The notes: generated by a model from the sequence alone, not told the origin. DNA of 64,000 nt from Haliscomenobacter sp033763495 (GCF_033763495.1 NZ_JANRKL010000115.1:1-64000), one strand, 5' to 3'; numbered from the stretch's first letter, positions 17,532 to 26,500 are shown. Numbers and translations are program-made.

Positions 17532-17759
17532 TTAGGCAGCTATATCAAGGGTTTGTCCAGACATCAACAGTTTAGCGTAATTCAAACTAGCAATGATGTC
17601 CTCTTTCTCTAGCTCAGGGTGATCATCTAAAATTTCATCAATTAACATTCCTGAACCTAACATATCAAGGATGACTTCAACAGGCCATCTCATTCCACGG
17701 ATACAGGGCTTTCCATGACAAATTGAGGCATCAATAGTAATCCGTTCTAAGTACTGCAT
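17532..17759 (-). CDS. DUF433 antitoxin
   Basis: A 75-residue DUF433 protein: ITIDASICHGKPCIRGMRWPVEVILDML is the defining N-terminal stretch. It is followed by a helix-turn-helix-like half with EEDIIASLNYAKLL spacing. These proteins are the antitoxin partners of DUF5615 toxins and are expected to bind the promoter and neutralise the toxin. It is the first gene of the two-gene operon. Confidence 0.92.
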   Translation of the reverse strand: MQYLERITIDASICHGKPCIRGMRWPVEVILDMLGSGMLIDEILDDHPELEKEDIIASLNYAKLLMSGQTLDIAA

Positions 17760-17783
17760 GGTTTGCTTTTTTCAATGATTCAA

Positions 17784-17814
17784 CAAATATACTCAACTTT
17801 CGTACAAGCACAAA
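17784..17814 (-). promoter_or_regulatory. Promoter of the DUF433/DUF5615 operon
   Basis: On the minus strand, TTTG (17811-17814), a 19-base spacer and TATATTTG (17784-17791) match the Bacteroidota consensus exactly. It sits 25 bases before the DUF433 start codon. Confidence 0.72.
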
Positions 17815-17866
17815 GAGCTAATAATTCACATAAAGAATTCGTTATCTTACGGCAAAACCTAAGTCT

Positions 17867-19822
17867 ATGTTGCGCCAAATCCTACTATTTCACCTCGTAC
17901 TGGCTTCTTTTGTTGGGCTAAATGCCCAGGCAAAAATTCACGCAGCCATAGACACCTACGCCCTAAATGCACCCGAGGAAGCTTGTAAAAGCCTCGAATC
18001 GCTGGCCTATTACCTCAAAGGCAGTGGAAAATTCAGCGAGCAGGAGAAGGCCCGTGCCATCTATACCTGGATTACCCACAACATTCGCTACAACCACAGC
18101 ATCATCGAACAAAACCTCCTGGGTACCCGTGAAAACATGTTGATGCAACAGGCTGAAAACGTACTGGCCCAGCGCAGCGGAGTTTGTGAAGGTTACGCCA
18201 ATTTGTATAAAGCCTTGGCCAATTTAATGAGCCTCAATGCTGAAATTGTCACCGGAAAGGTCAGGCGGGAAGATGGTCAAATTCCGGAAATCGGTCATGC
18301 CTGGGTCGCCATCAAAATTGGTGGCGAATGGTCACTCAGCGATCCAACCTGGGGGGCCGGGTATTACGACCCCGATGCGGGCATTCACTTTCCCCCCAGT
18401 GATGATTTGTACTTTCTGGTTCCGCCATCCGACATGATCCGCGACCACTACCCTTTCGACCCTGTTTGGCAGCTTAATCGTTTTCCGATGACCCAGGCAC
18501 AATGGGAAAATTGGGATTTAAACTCGCCTACTCCCAAAAACGCCAGCACCCTACCTTTCTTTTATGCCGACACCATTGCGTATATGAGCAGGTTGGATAC
18601 CTTGCAGCGCACCCTACGCACCTGCTCCCGCATCTTGCGATTCAACCCCAACGATGACTATGCCTTGACCCAGCTCGGGTTAAAAATGTACGAACAAGGT
18701 TTAGTTGCACTGGTGGATATTTATGGCAGTTTGTTTGCCCTGGAAAGCTCCCCCAGGCAAGCCATTGATACATTGCGGTACCATCGCCAATTGTTGTCCA
18801 TTGAACAGTACTTCACCCAAGCTTGGTCCTACTTAGGGGCAATAAAATCGAGTCGCCTGCAAATGGTTCAACAACAAGTTCAGCCCTTGGAATACATGCA
18901 TGCCGAGCTTATTTTCGTTCGTGGTCACATCCATTACACCTTATTGAGCCGTTACAGCCGTGAAAACTTACAACAGCTCAACAGTACCAATCTTCAATCT
19001 CTTCTTCGTCGCATCAGCATGGAATCTGAACAAGCCTGCAGCCATTACCAGCAAGCCCTGGATTTATACGCTCAGGACACTACCGAGGTCATTGTCCAAA
19101 AACGCGGCGAAATCATTTTCTTTTGGGCCCGCAGTTTGTACCTCAGCGCCATCAGTCACCTCAATGCCAGTGCCAATCGGGGCAATACTTCCGAGGAAAC
19201 TTTAAATGCTAACCTCGCTTTGATTTTGCGCGGCAAAAACAACTTATTAAACATGAAAAAAGCGCTGGATCTGGGAAAATCAATCGAGGTTGAGATCAAC
19301 GGATTCGTCGAAATGAATAAAGATTATCCTTTGCTGATGGCCAAATTGTTGGCCAATGAAAGCCTTACCCGTTACGATTTGATCAATCAACGCTATCGCC
19401 TCGTTTTTGACAACCCACTGCCCTTTTTAAATGGCAATTTTAGTACCGCTTTGGAGGGTTATCGCGAAAGTGAACGCAGAGCCGTTGAGGGCCTAAAAAT
19501 GATCAGCAGTAGTGGCAACAACGCTGAACGGCAGACCGTCGTCCAATTCCTCAACGCTGGAGGGGGGTTAGCCAATGTTCAAATTGGGGCTTACCAGGCT
19601 CAGGTGGCCTACAAGTTGCATGAGAAGCTGGTCAAAAACCCCAACCTGGGCCCCAAAGACAAGTCTGAAGCGCTTCTGCGCATCCAGCAGGCCAAAGCGG
19701 CCTATTTGCGCGCCAAACCTTATTTGGAACAGTCCGGGTTGAGCAGTCGCAATATGTTGAATGATTTACAATCGCGCGAAAGCAGGTTGGAAGAGTTAAA
19801 AAAGTGGTGGGACTTGAGGTAA
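17867..19822 (+). CDS. Secreted transglutaminase-like protease-fold protein
   Basis: A 651-residue protein with a signal peptide (about 1-21, ending LNAQ). The transglutaminase core covers about 65-170, with the full catalytic triad: Cys107 (SGVCEGYANLY), His144 (GHAWVAI) and Asp159 (SDPTWGAGYYDP). The remaining 480 residues are mostly helical, with no motif I can name. Such bacterial proteins are usually periplasmic peptidases or peptide-crosslink enzymes. It appears monocistronic. A TATCTTAC just upstream is a weak promoter match. Confidence 0.86.
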   Translation: MLRQILLFHLVLASFVGLNAQAKIHAAIDTYALNAPEEACKSLESLAYYLKGSGKFSEQEKARAIYTWITHNIRYNHSIIEQNLLGTRENMLMQQAENVLAQRSGVCEGYANLYKALANLMSLNAEIVTGKVRREDGQIPEIGHAWVAIKIGGEWSLSDPTWGAGYYDPDAGIHFPPSDDLYFLVPPSDMIRDHYPFDPVWQLNRFPMTQAQWENWDLNSPTPKNASTLPFFYADTIAYMSRLDTLQRTLRTCSRILRFNPNDDYALTQLGLKMYEQGLVALVDIYGSLFALESSPRQAIDTLRYHRQLLSIEQYFTQAWSYLGAIKSSRLQMVQQQVQPLEYMHAELIFVRGHIHYTLLSRYSRENLQQLNSTNLQSLLRRISMESEQACSHYQQALDLYAQDTTEVIVQKRGEIIFFWARSLYLSAISHLNASANRGNTSEETLNANLALILRGKNNLLNMKKALDLGKSIEVEINGFVEMNKDYPLLMAKLLANESLTRYDLINQRYRLVFDNPLPFLNGNFSTALEGYRESERRAVEGLKMISSSGNNAERQTVVQFLNAGGGLANVQIGAYQAQVAYKLHEKLVKNPNLGPKDKSEALLRIQQAKAAYLRAKPYLEQSGLSSRNMLNDLQSRESRLEELKKWWDLR

Positions 19823-19931
19823 TAGTAAGTAAAATCAAACCCGGGCCTGATTATTGTTCGTGTGGAGATTATAGGAAAAGGTTTTATCTTGGCTTCAAGT
19901 ATGATGCAAAAATCCAGAAAAACTGATATCC

Positions 19932-20591
19932 ATGTCGCCATTGCTATTTGACCTGAGCAAAAGTCCAAGTGTTGCAAGCCATTTTGTAGCCGAAATGCGC
20001 AATACCAGTATCCAAAATGATCGGATGCGTTTTCGGCGCAATATGGAGCGCGTCGGTGAAATTCTGGCGTATGAACTGAGCAAACATTTGCCTTATGATA
20101 CGGTAGAAGTGGAAACGCCAATGGGGATAGCGAGCAGCAAAGCACTGGCCAAACCTATTGTTCTTGCAACTATTCTACGCGCAGGTTTACCCTTGCACCA
20201 GGGCCTGCTGAATTATTTTGACAGCGCTGAAAATGCCTTTGTCTCTGCTTACCGCAAACACCATAAGGACGGTACTTTTGAAATCAAGTTGGAATATTTG
20301 TCCTGCCCCAACCTGGAGGGCAAAATCCTGGTGATCGCAGATCCGATGATGGCTACTGGTGCTTCCATGGTGATTGCAGCCAAACAATTGATGGAGCATG
20401 GTACTCCTGCTGAATTGCATTTCGTGACAGCCATTGCAGCGGTGCCTGGCTTGGAATACGTGCGCCGGATGTTTCCCAAAGCGGGGATTTGGATGGGGGC
20501 TTTGGATGAGGAATTGACCGCTAAATCTTACATCGTGCCGGGCTTAGGGGATGCGGGAGATTTGGCGTATGGGGAGAAGACGCAGTACTGA
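19932..20591 (+). CDS. upp: Uracil phosphoribosyltransferase
   Basis: Converts uracil and PRPP to UMP in pyrimidine salvage. The 219 residues match family length. Visible motifs are the PRPP loop (VIADPMMATGASMVIAAKQL, about 133-152) and the uracil-binding C-terminus (PGLGDAGDLAYGEK). The N-terminal TSIQNDRMRFRRNMERVGEILAYE is also typical. The ATG start at 19932 gives the standard N-terminus. It stands alone, with REP-like palindromes downstream. Confidence 0.95.
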   Translation: MSPLLFDLSKSPSVASHFVAEMRNTSIQNDRMRFRRNMERVGEILAYELSKHLPYDTVEVETPMGIASSKALAKPIVLATILRAGLPLHQGLLNYFDSAENAFVSAYRKHHKDGTFEIKLEYLSCPNLEGKILVIADPMMATGASMVIAAKQLMEHGTPAELHFVTAIAAVPGLEYVRRMFPKAGIWMGALDEELTAKSYIVPGLGDAGDLAYGEKTQY

Positions 20592-20601
20592 GATGGTCTC
20601 C

Positions 20602-20695
20602 TCCTACGGCCATCCCTCCCACGGTCATCCTCCCACGGCTAAAGCCATGGGTTGGATCAGTAGGGTGGCCTCCCACGGATGAATCCGTGGGTTGG
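20602..20695. repeat. REP-like palindrome cluster
   Basis: Four copies of a CTCC(T/C)ACGG word occur in about 75 bases. Two of them sit in small hairpins: 20632-20651 (9-bp stem with one mismatch) and 20672-20691 (perfect 9-bp stem, 2-base loop), both followed by TTGG. This resembles repetitive extragenic palindromes. No REP-associated transposase lies nearby. Confidence 0.65.
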
Positions 20696-20725
20696 CGGGT
20701 TACTTCGGGGAATGAAAGGCCAACA

Positions 20726-20779
20726 CACACTCACACTCACACTCACACTCACACTCACACTCACACCCACACCCACACC
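20726..20779 (+). repeat. Hexanucleotide microsatellite upstream of tatD
   Basis: Nine tandem hexamers: six CACACT followed by three CACACC. The unit length keeps any open frame intact. The frame from ATG 20712 would read it as Thr-Leu and Thr-Pro pairs. Confidence 0.95.
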
Positions 20780-20837
20780 CTATCTTGCCCACACTTCACC
20801 TCCAAACACAAACCCTATTTTAAACACATACCCTATC

Positions 20838-21506
20838 TTGATCGATTTTCACAACCATCATTTGTCATCTTCTCCGGATATTTTGAGCATCCGCTCCTTT
20901 CATCAGCGGGAACAGGATTTGTTTGCGCGGTGGACTTCAGCTTGTTCCGTGGGTTTGCACCCTTGGTTTGTGTCTGAGGTGGATTGGGTGCGGGATGAGC
21001 AGTGGGATTGGCTGTCCAGAGCGGCACGAGAAGATAAGGTACTGCTTTTGGGCGAATGTGGATTGGATAAATTGCAGGGTCCTGATATGGTCTACCAGCA
21101 GTTTGTCTTTGAACAGTGTTTGTCTTTGGCCGAACAATTACAAAAGCCAGTGGTCATTCATTGTGTGCGTGCTTATGAAGAGCTTTTTGCTTCCGTTAAA
21201 AAAGTCAAACCCGGGGTTCCGCTCATCATCCATGGCTACGTCCGAAAAGCTACCGCCTTAAAGGCACTGTTGGATCAGGGTTTTTATGTTTCTTATGGTG
21301 CAGCCATCCTGCAAGCCAACAGCGCCGCTGTCCAAAGTTTGGCCCAAACGCCACTGGAAAAGCTTTTTTTGGAAAGCGATGATAAAATGCTGCCAATTGC
21401 CGACCTTTACGTCCGCGCCGCCCAAATCAAAGGCATCTCCATCCAGGAGCTGGAAACCGCGCTGCAAAACAACTTAACTACGCTACTAAGGGAATCGAAA
21501 AAATGA
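20838..21506 (+). CDS. TatD-family metal-dependent hydrolase
   Basis: A metal-dependent amidohydrolase-fold hydrolase of the TatD family (DNase or related phosphoesterase). With a TTG start at 20838 it has 223 residues and begins at the metal-binding IDFHNHH. Further motifs are VGLHPWFV, LLGECGLD, VVIHCVRAYEEL, IIHGYVR and the C-terminal LFLESDD. An in-frame ATG at 20712 would add 42 residues, including the microsatellite-encoded Thr-Leu/Thr-Pro run, which matches no TatD protein; I treat it as leader. The stop overlaps the tcdA start (ATGA). Substrate is unassigned. Confidence 0.85.
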   Translation: MIDFHNHHLSSSPDILSIRSFHQREQDLFARWTSACSVGLHPWFVSEVDWVRDEQWDWLSRAAREDKVLLLGECGLDKLQGPDMVYQQFVFEQCLSLAEQLQKPVVIHCVRAYEELFASVKKVKPGVPLIIHGYVRKATALKALLDQGFYVSYGAAILQANSAAVQSLAQTPLEKLFLESDDKMLPIADLYVRAAQIKGISIQELETALQNNLTTLLRESKK

Positions 21507-22228
21507 GCACAGACAATTGGCTGATCAGAACGGAATTGTTGATTGGAACCGAAAAAATTGAAAGTTTGCGCAAGGCCAAGGTTCTGGTCGTCGGATTAGG
21601 TGGTGTAGGGAGTTTTGCTGCCGAGTTTCTGTGCCGCGCCGGAGTGGGCAAGATGACCATTGTGGATGGCGATGTAGTGGATATAAGCAACAAAAACCGC
21701 CAGTTGCCCGCGCTGGATTCCACTGTTGGACAACCCAAAGCAGAAGTGATGGCGCAACGCATGTTGGACATCAACCCTGATCTGGAGCTAAGGGTCGTAC
21801 AAGCGTTTCAGCAACCCGATTTTATGGAGGAATTGGTTCGGGATGGTTTCGATTATGTTCTGGATTGTATTGACAGTTTCCAACCCAAAATCAATCTCCT
21901 GATTCAATGCCTGGATGCCAAGGTAAACCTGATTAGCTCGATGGGTGCAGGTGGACGAGTGGACCCATCCAAAGTAAAAATTGACGACGTTTTTCGATCT
22001 TACAATTGTCCCTTTGCCCAACAGACACGTAAGTTTTTGCGCCAGAGAGGCATCAAAAAAGGCTTCCCAGTCGTGTTTTCAAGCGAACTGGTCATGCCCA
22101 ATTCCTTGCAACTTACCTCGGGCAGTTCCTACAAAAAGTCCTACTATGGCACCATTTCTTACCTCCCGGCTCTGTTTGGCATCCATATGGCGAGTTACGT
22201 CATCCGAAAATTGAGCGGTCTGCTTTAA
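21503..22228 (+). CDS. tcdA: tRNA threonylcarbamoyladenosine dehydratase TcdA
   Basis: An E1-like (ThiF superfamily) enzyme that cyclises t6A to ct6A at position 37 of ANN-decoding tRNAs. The 241-residue protein carries the nucleotide-binding GLGGVGSFAAEFLCRAGVG, then DGDVVDISNKNRQ, DCIDSFQPK and SSMGAGGRVDPSKVK. These are all distinguishing TcdA features. It overlaps the tatD stop by four bases, indicating coupled translation. Its 3' end overlaps the convergent DUF4870 gene by four bases. Confidence 0.92.
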   Translation: MSTDNWLIRTELLIGTEKIESLRKAKVLVVGLGGVGSFAAEFLCRAGVGKMTIVDGDVVDISNKNRQLPALDSTVGQPKAEVMAQRMLDINPDLELRVVQAFQQPDFMEELVRDGFDYVLDCIDSFQPKINLLIQCLDAKVNLISSMGAGGRVDPSKVKIDDVFRSYNCPFAQQTRKFLRQRGIKKGFPVVFSSELVMPNSLQLTSGSSYKKSYYGTISYLPALFGIHMASYVIRKLSGLL

Positions 22229-22593
22229 TCTTGATCGGAATACCCACCCAACAATCGACTGATGTTGAACCAATTTTGGAAATAAGGCCCAAAATAGGGA
22301 ATAATGGTTCGGTAACTTTGCACAGCCCCCATAAATCCAACCACCCACAAGAAGAAGCACAGAATAAGGCCAAGCAACCAAACTAAAAAGCCAAGGTAAG
22401 GGATGGCACTCAAAAATAACAACAGCGCCAAGGTAAGGTATATACCACCTGCTTGCCGAAGATGGAAAGCAGGATACTCTTCCTTACGGATAATATGTAT
22501 CACAAATGCCAATACCCACCCTATCGGTGTGAGGTAAGTGAGTACACCCGTTAGTGCAGCCAATGTAGTAATCGAATGACTTCGATGGTCCAT
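22225..22593 (-). CDS. DUF4870-like small membrane protein
   Basis: A 122-residue protein with three to four hydrophobic segments (about 8-32, 50-72 and 68-92). The pattern FVIHIIRKEEYPAFHLRQAGGIYLTLALL matches the DUF4870/TMEM43-like small membrane proteins of unknown function. Its 3' end overlaps tcdA. A good -7 box lies about 50 bases upstream. Confidence 0.75.
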   Translation of the reverse strand: MDHRSHSITTLAALTGVLTYLTPIGWVLAFVIHIIRKEEYPAFHLRQAGGIYLTLALLLFLSAIPYLGFLVWLLGLILCFFLWVVGFMGAVQSYRTIIPYFGPYFQNWFNISRLLGGYSDQD

Positions 22594-22641
22594 GAACGAT
22601 TGTATTTGGTGATTTCGGGGTTGTAACTAGTTTTCAAGGCG

Positions 22642-22669
22642 CAAATATACCGGATATTTTGTAGTCCAA
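22642..22669 (-). promoter_or_regulatory. Candidate promoter of the DUF4870 gene
   Basis: On the minus strand, TTG (22667-22669), a 17-base spacer and TATATTTG (22642-22649) approximate the Bacteroidota promoter consensus. It lies 49 bases before the start codon. Confidence 0.5.
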
Positions 22670-23013
22670 TGCGCTAATCCATTCAAGAATCTACAAAATT
22701 AAATTTCGCGCCTTGCCTCCTTTCAAAATTTACTCCCTAATTTGGTTTACAAACCTAACCTAATGCCTAATAATATAAGGAAGACAGAATAAAACCTCTT
22801 TTCGATCAAAAAAAGGCCTTCGTCGGATAAATATCAACTTTGGTCGAAACTTTAGAGCATTTCGTCGATGCTGAACCGAGCTTCGGTCGACCATTTGGCT
22901 CATGCCATTGTTTTTATCGATCAGAAGGGGCCACTTTTGCGTTGTATTTGAGGATCTAAACACATAAATCAGTCCTAGACCCAAATTTAATTTTTATCGC
23001 AATCCCTGACAAC
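22670..23013. other. Intergenic region with no recognised gene
   Basis: About 340 bases upstream of the gene at 23014. No coding frame, tRNA or hairpin terminator is apparent. It should contain the promoter of the small secreted protein at 23014, but no exact TAnnTTTG box is present. Confidence 0.5.
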
Positions 23014-23367
23014 ATGAAACGCAAAATCAAATTTGGATTTTCAACGCTGCTGGCTATGGTCATTTCTATGAATTTTGCCATGGCCCAACAATCCAACCAA
23101 CCAGAAAAACCCAATGCTACCAGTGCTTCGGAAGAATACCAAACTTTGAAAAAAGATTGGCACAGCTTCCAAGCTAAGGCTGAAAACAAAGCGCTTGACC
23201 CTGCTCAAAAACCAGTACTGGAAAAAGAGTACAATGGCCTGGTTGAACAACTGGAGAGCGTTTGTGAAGGCATCAAACCTGCCCCAGCCAAAGCTTCGGT
23301 AAAAGTAGCTACTTCTACCGCTCCAAGCGCCAAACCCAAAAAAGAGCAAGTTTCTGCAATGAAATAA
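23014..23367 (+). CDS. Small secreted protein of unknown function
   Basis: A 117-residue protein with a signal peptide (about 1-25, ending AMAQ). The mature part has a helical stretch (EEYQTLKKDWHSFQAKAENKA, about 40-60) and an Ala/Pro/Lys-rich C-terminus without structure. A single Cys lies near residue 88. No known family was recognised. Confidence 0.6.
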   Translation: MKRKIKFGFSTLLAMVISMNFAMAQQSNQPEKPNATSASEEYQTLKKDWHSFQAKAENKALDPAQKPVLEKEYNGLVEQLESVCEGIKPAPAKASVKVATSTAPSAKPKKEQVSAMK

Positions 23368-23515
23368 TTGTTCGCCAAGGCTTACTTTACGCAAGCAGTA
23401 TGAAGGGCACAAAGGTCATTCAAAAAGTCATTTCAACAGATTTTAACAATTTCCTGGTTTTTAATGATCTTTGTGCCCCAACCCAAGAATAAATTCCTGG
23501 GCTGACCATCAACTC

Positions 23516-24409
23516 ATGCGCGAACGCTACCTCATTATTGCTGCCTTTGCCACCGTATACCTGGTATGGGGCTCTACCTATCTGGTCAATTACCTGGCCA
23601 TTCTCGAAATTCCACCCTTTTTGATGTCCGGCGCTCGCTTTTTGACGGCGGGACTGCTCTTGTTTGGTGTAGCTGCCTTGCGCAAAATCTCTTTGCCAAC
23701 CCTGGCGCAATGGAAAAATGCTGCCTGGATTGGCCTGATGTTTATGGCACTAGGCACGGGTTTGGTGGTGTGGGCCGAACAATGGGTGGATAGTGGTATG
23801 GCCGCTCTGTTGGTATCTTTCGAGCCTCTGATTGTTGTGTTGCTTTTGTGGGTGATGCGGGGCAAAAGACCCCAACTGCATAGCTTGCTGGGCGTTGCTT
23901 TGGGTGTAGTGGGAATGTTTTTGTTGGTTGGGCAACCTCAAATCTCCGCAGATCGCGATACCCTTATCGGCGTAGGTGTTATTGCAATGTCGCTATTCGC
24001 TTGGGGGTACGCTTCGATATACATCGGCCAGGCCAATTTACCCAGTTCCAAAATGCAATCGGCAGGTATGCAGATGACCTGTGGAGGCATTTGGTTGCTG
24101 ATCATGAGTTTGATTTTTCGCGACTACAAACAATTCGCCTGGGAAAATCTGACTGCCCAGGGTATTTTTTCTTTCTTCTACCTGATTGTGATGGGCTCTT
24201 TGATCGCTTTTTCGGCCTTTAATTACTTGTTAACCAAAGTTTCACCGGAAAAAGTAGCTACTACCAATTACGTAAACCCTGTCGTGGCAATGTTCCTTGG
24301 CTGGAGTTTGAACAACGAACAAGTGACCACCCGCTCCCTCATCGCTGCGGTGATTATGCTCACCGGGGTGTTTTTTATCAATGCAAACTTTGGGAAAAAG
24401 CAGAATTAG
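23516..24409 (+). CDS. EamA/DMT-superfamily transporter
   Basis: A 297-residue inner-membrane protein with ten predicted helices in two EamA repeats. Landmarks are VYLVWGSTYLVNYLAI at the start of the first and WGYASIYIGQANLP at the start of the second; the last helices carry KVSPEKVATTNYVNPVVAMFLGW. Members export amino acids or other metabolites, but the substrate cannot be told here. The ATG at 23516 is used instead of the upstream TTG at 23471. The gene is probably monocistronic. Confidence 0.9.
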   Translation: MRERYLIIAAFATVYLVWGSTYLVNYLAILEIPPFLMSGARFLTAGLLLFGVAALRKISLPTLAQWKNAAWIGLMFMALGTGLVVWAEQWVDSGMAALLVSFEPLIVVLLLWVMRGKRPQLHSLLGVALGVVGMFLLVGQPQISADRDTLIGVGVIAMSLFAWGYASIYIGQANLPSSKMQSAGMQMTCGGIWLLIMSLIFRDYKQFAWENLTAQGIFSFFYLIVMGSLIAFSAFNYLLTKVSPEKVATTNYVNPVVAMFLGWSLNNEQVTTRSLIAAVIMLTGVFFINANFGKKQN

Positions 24410-24476
24410 CTTTTCTTTTTTGCTTACACTTGTTGAACTTTCTGTTCATAAAGTCTGATAATTAAAACCTACCTAC

Positions 24477-25865
24477 ATGCGCATCAGATTCCAAACACTG
24501 TGTGGCATTGCGTTGCTCTTCACGCTTAGCCTGCAAGCTCAAATCCAATGCTGGACCACTCACCCAGCTACTCAACAATTTTTACAACAATCCAGCATTG
24601 CGAGCAGCCCGGCTCAGGGCAGCGAAACCTTGCCCACCATTTTTATAGATGGCCTCAAAATCTACCAATCCATGGATGGTTTTGGCTGCACGCTCACTGG
24701 GGGCAGCACCCAATTGTTGGCAAAAATGAGTGCCGAAAATCGGGCGGCCTTGCTCAAAGAATTATTCGATCCCAAAGCCCCCAGTAGCATTGGCATCAGC
24801 TACTTGCGCATCAGTGTGGGGGCTTCGGATTTGAGCGATCATGTGTTTTCTTACAATGATTTCCCGGAGGGACAAACAGATCCCCTCCAACAAAAATTCA
24901 CCCTGGAGCCCGAGCGCAAAGACTTTTTGCCGATGCTCAAAGAAATCCTGCGCGTAAATCCCACCATTAAAATTATGGGCTCACCCTGGTCGCCACCCAC
25001 CTGGATGAAAACCAATGGCAACTCCAAAGGCGGCAGTCTCAAACCTGAATACTACGCCGCATACGCCCTTTATCTGGTCAAATACATCAAGGCCATGCAA
25101 GCGGAGGGCATTGCTATCGACGCACTCACCGTTCAAAACGAACCCTTGCACCCTGGCAATAACCCCTCTTTGCTGATGTACCCTCACGAACAGGCGAATT
25201 TTGTCAAAAACCACCTGGGCCCGGCTTTTGTCAAAAACGGCATCAGGACCAAAATCATCATCTACGACCACAACGCGGATCGCCCGGATTATCCCATTGC
25301 CATTCTGAATGACCCTGCGGCCAAAAAATTCATCGATGGGTCAGCTTTTCACTTGTACGGTGGCCCCATTGAGGCGCTGTCGGAAGTGCACGCAGCCCAC
25401 CCCGACAAAAACCTCTACTTCACAGAGCAGTGGATTGGTGCACCCGGCAACATGGAAGGGGATCTTAAATGGCACATCAAAAACTTGATGATTGGTGGAC
25501 CTCGCAACTGGGCCAAAACGGTACTGGAATGGAACCTGGCCGCCGATCCGCAACAGAATCCGCATACGGATGGGGGTTGCACTGAATGTTTGGGCGCTAT
25601 TACCCTAGATCAGGATAAGGTAACCCGCAATCCGGCCTACTACATCATGGCGCATGCTTCCAAATTCGTGAAGCCCGGGGCAAAACGGATTTTTTCAAAC
25701 AATACCCTGTCCCTGGCGAATGTGGCTTTTAAAAATCCAGATGGCAAAACGGTGCTGCTGGTCGTGAATGACAGTGGGAAAGAAGAGACTTTCAGAGTGA
25801 ATGCTGGTGCGAAGGGTTTTACACATACGCTGGCGGCGGGGGCAGTGGCGACGATAATGTGGTAA
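24477..25865 (+). CDS. Secreted glycoside hydrolase family 30 enzyme
   Basis: A 462-residue glycosidase with a signal peptide (about 1-21). It has the GH30 catalytic (beta/alpha)8 barrel, with acid/base Glu222 in LTVQNEPLHP and nucleophile Glu317 in LYFTEQW, and the typical start YQSMDGFGCTLTGGSTQLL. The C-terminal 75 residues form the side beta-sandwich. GH30 enzymes of this type are beta-1,6-glucanases or glucosylceramidases; the exact specificity is not assignable. The gene ends at a very long hairpin shared with the convergent dinB-like gene. Confidence 0.94.
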   Translation: MRIRFQTLCGIALLFTLSLQAQIQCWTTHPATQQFLQQSSIASSPAQGSETLPTIFIDGLKIYQSMDGFGCTLTGGSTQLLAKMSAENRAALLKELFDPKAPSSIGISYLRISVGASDLSDHVFSYNDFPEGQTDPLQQKFTLEPERKDFLPMLKEILRVNPTIKIMGSPWSPPTWMKTNGNSKGGSLKPEYYAAYALYLVKYIKAMQAEGIAIDALTVQNEPLHPGNNPSLLMYPHEQANFVKNHLGPAFVKNGIRTKIIIYDHNADRPDYPIAILNDPAAKKFIDGSAFHLYGGPIEALSEVHAAHPDKNLYFTEQWIGAPGNMEGDLKWHIKNLMIGGPRNWAKTVLEWNLAADPQQNPHTDGGCTECLGAITLDQDKVTRNPAYYIMAHASKFVKPGAKRIFSNNTLSLANVAFKNPDGKTVLLVVNDSGKEETFRVNAGAKGFTHTLAAGAVATIMW

Positions 25866-25882
25866 TTGGGATTTCGATCCAT

Positions 25883-25974
25883 ACCAAAGCGACATAATAG
25901 CAAAGCGGATGAACTGTGATCAAAAGCAAGTTTTTAGACACAGTTCATCCGCTTTGCTATTATGTCGCTTTGGT
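25883..25974. terminator. Perfect 36-bp inverted repeat, probable bidirectional terminator
   Basis: Arms 25883-25918 and 25939-25974 are exact reverse complements, with a 20-base loop. It lies between the convergent GH30 and DinB genes. The right arm is followed by TTTTCC, so it may terminate both transcripts, although the stem is far longer than normal terminators. Confidence 0.8.
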
Positions 25975-25993
25975 TTTCCATAAAAATTTCAAC

Positions 25994-26500
25994 TCAATTC
26001 TGCGCCACCCTTGCCATGTTGAAATAATTGTAATCCGTCATCGGCGCGTCCGTCAGCCCGAGTACCCGCCCAATCGTAACTGCCTGCCCCCGGTGATAGG
26101 TGCTGTGATTGAACACATGCTGGAGGAATTCAAAACGGGGCATTTCGCCAGATACCCAGGGCGTATCCAAATGTACTTTTTGCACTAAATCCTCTTCCGA
26201 AAGGCCTTTCACATAGTGGTGCAAAACCTGCGACTCGATGATGATCCCCGTACAAACCTCCTCAATTTCCGGATTTTGATTGCCATAACGGCTACCATTG
26301 AGCGCTTCCTCCGCAACCACCGAATGCCAAAATTCCTCTACTGCCCAAATATGATTCAAGGTTTTTAGTATACTGGGAAAACTGGAAGGCACTTCTGCCT
26401 CAAAAATGTCTTGAGGTTTGGTTTTTAGCCAATTGATCAGTCTTTCATTGGCCCATAAATTGTACTCCGCGTAATTGGTGATCAAGTGTTGTAAATTCAT
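25994..26500 (-). CDS. DinB-superfamily protein
   Basis: A 168-residue four-helix protein. It has the DinB metal-ligand pattern: a His in LNHIWAVEEF (about 49) and two in VFNHSTYHRGQAV (about 130-134). The family includes thiol-dependent transferases with diverse substrates. It shares its strand with the WYL regulator upstream (57-base gap) and is likely controlled by it. Actual substrate unknown. Confidence 0.88.
   Translation of the reverse strand: MNLQHLITNYAEYNLWANERLINWLKTKPQDIFEAEVPSSFPSILKTLNHIWAVEEFWHSVVAEEALNGSRYGNQNPEIEEVCTGIIIESQVLHHYVKGLSEEDLVQKVHLDTPWVSGEMPRFEFLQHVFNHSTYHRGQAVTIGRVLGLTDAPMTDYNYFNMARVAQN

Noticed and set aside
20679..20837. Phase-variable translation of tatD through the microsatellite
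   Set aside because: The repeat unit is six bases, so slippage cannot shift the reading frame. Only length or promoter-spacing effects remain possible.
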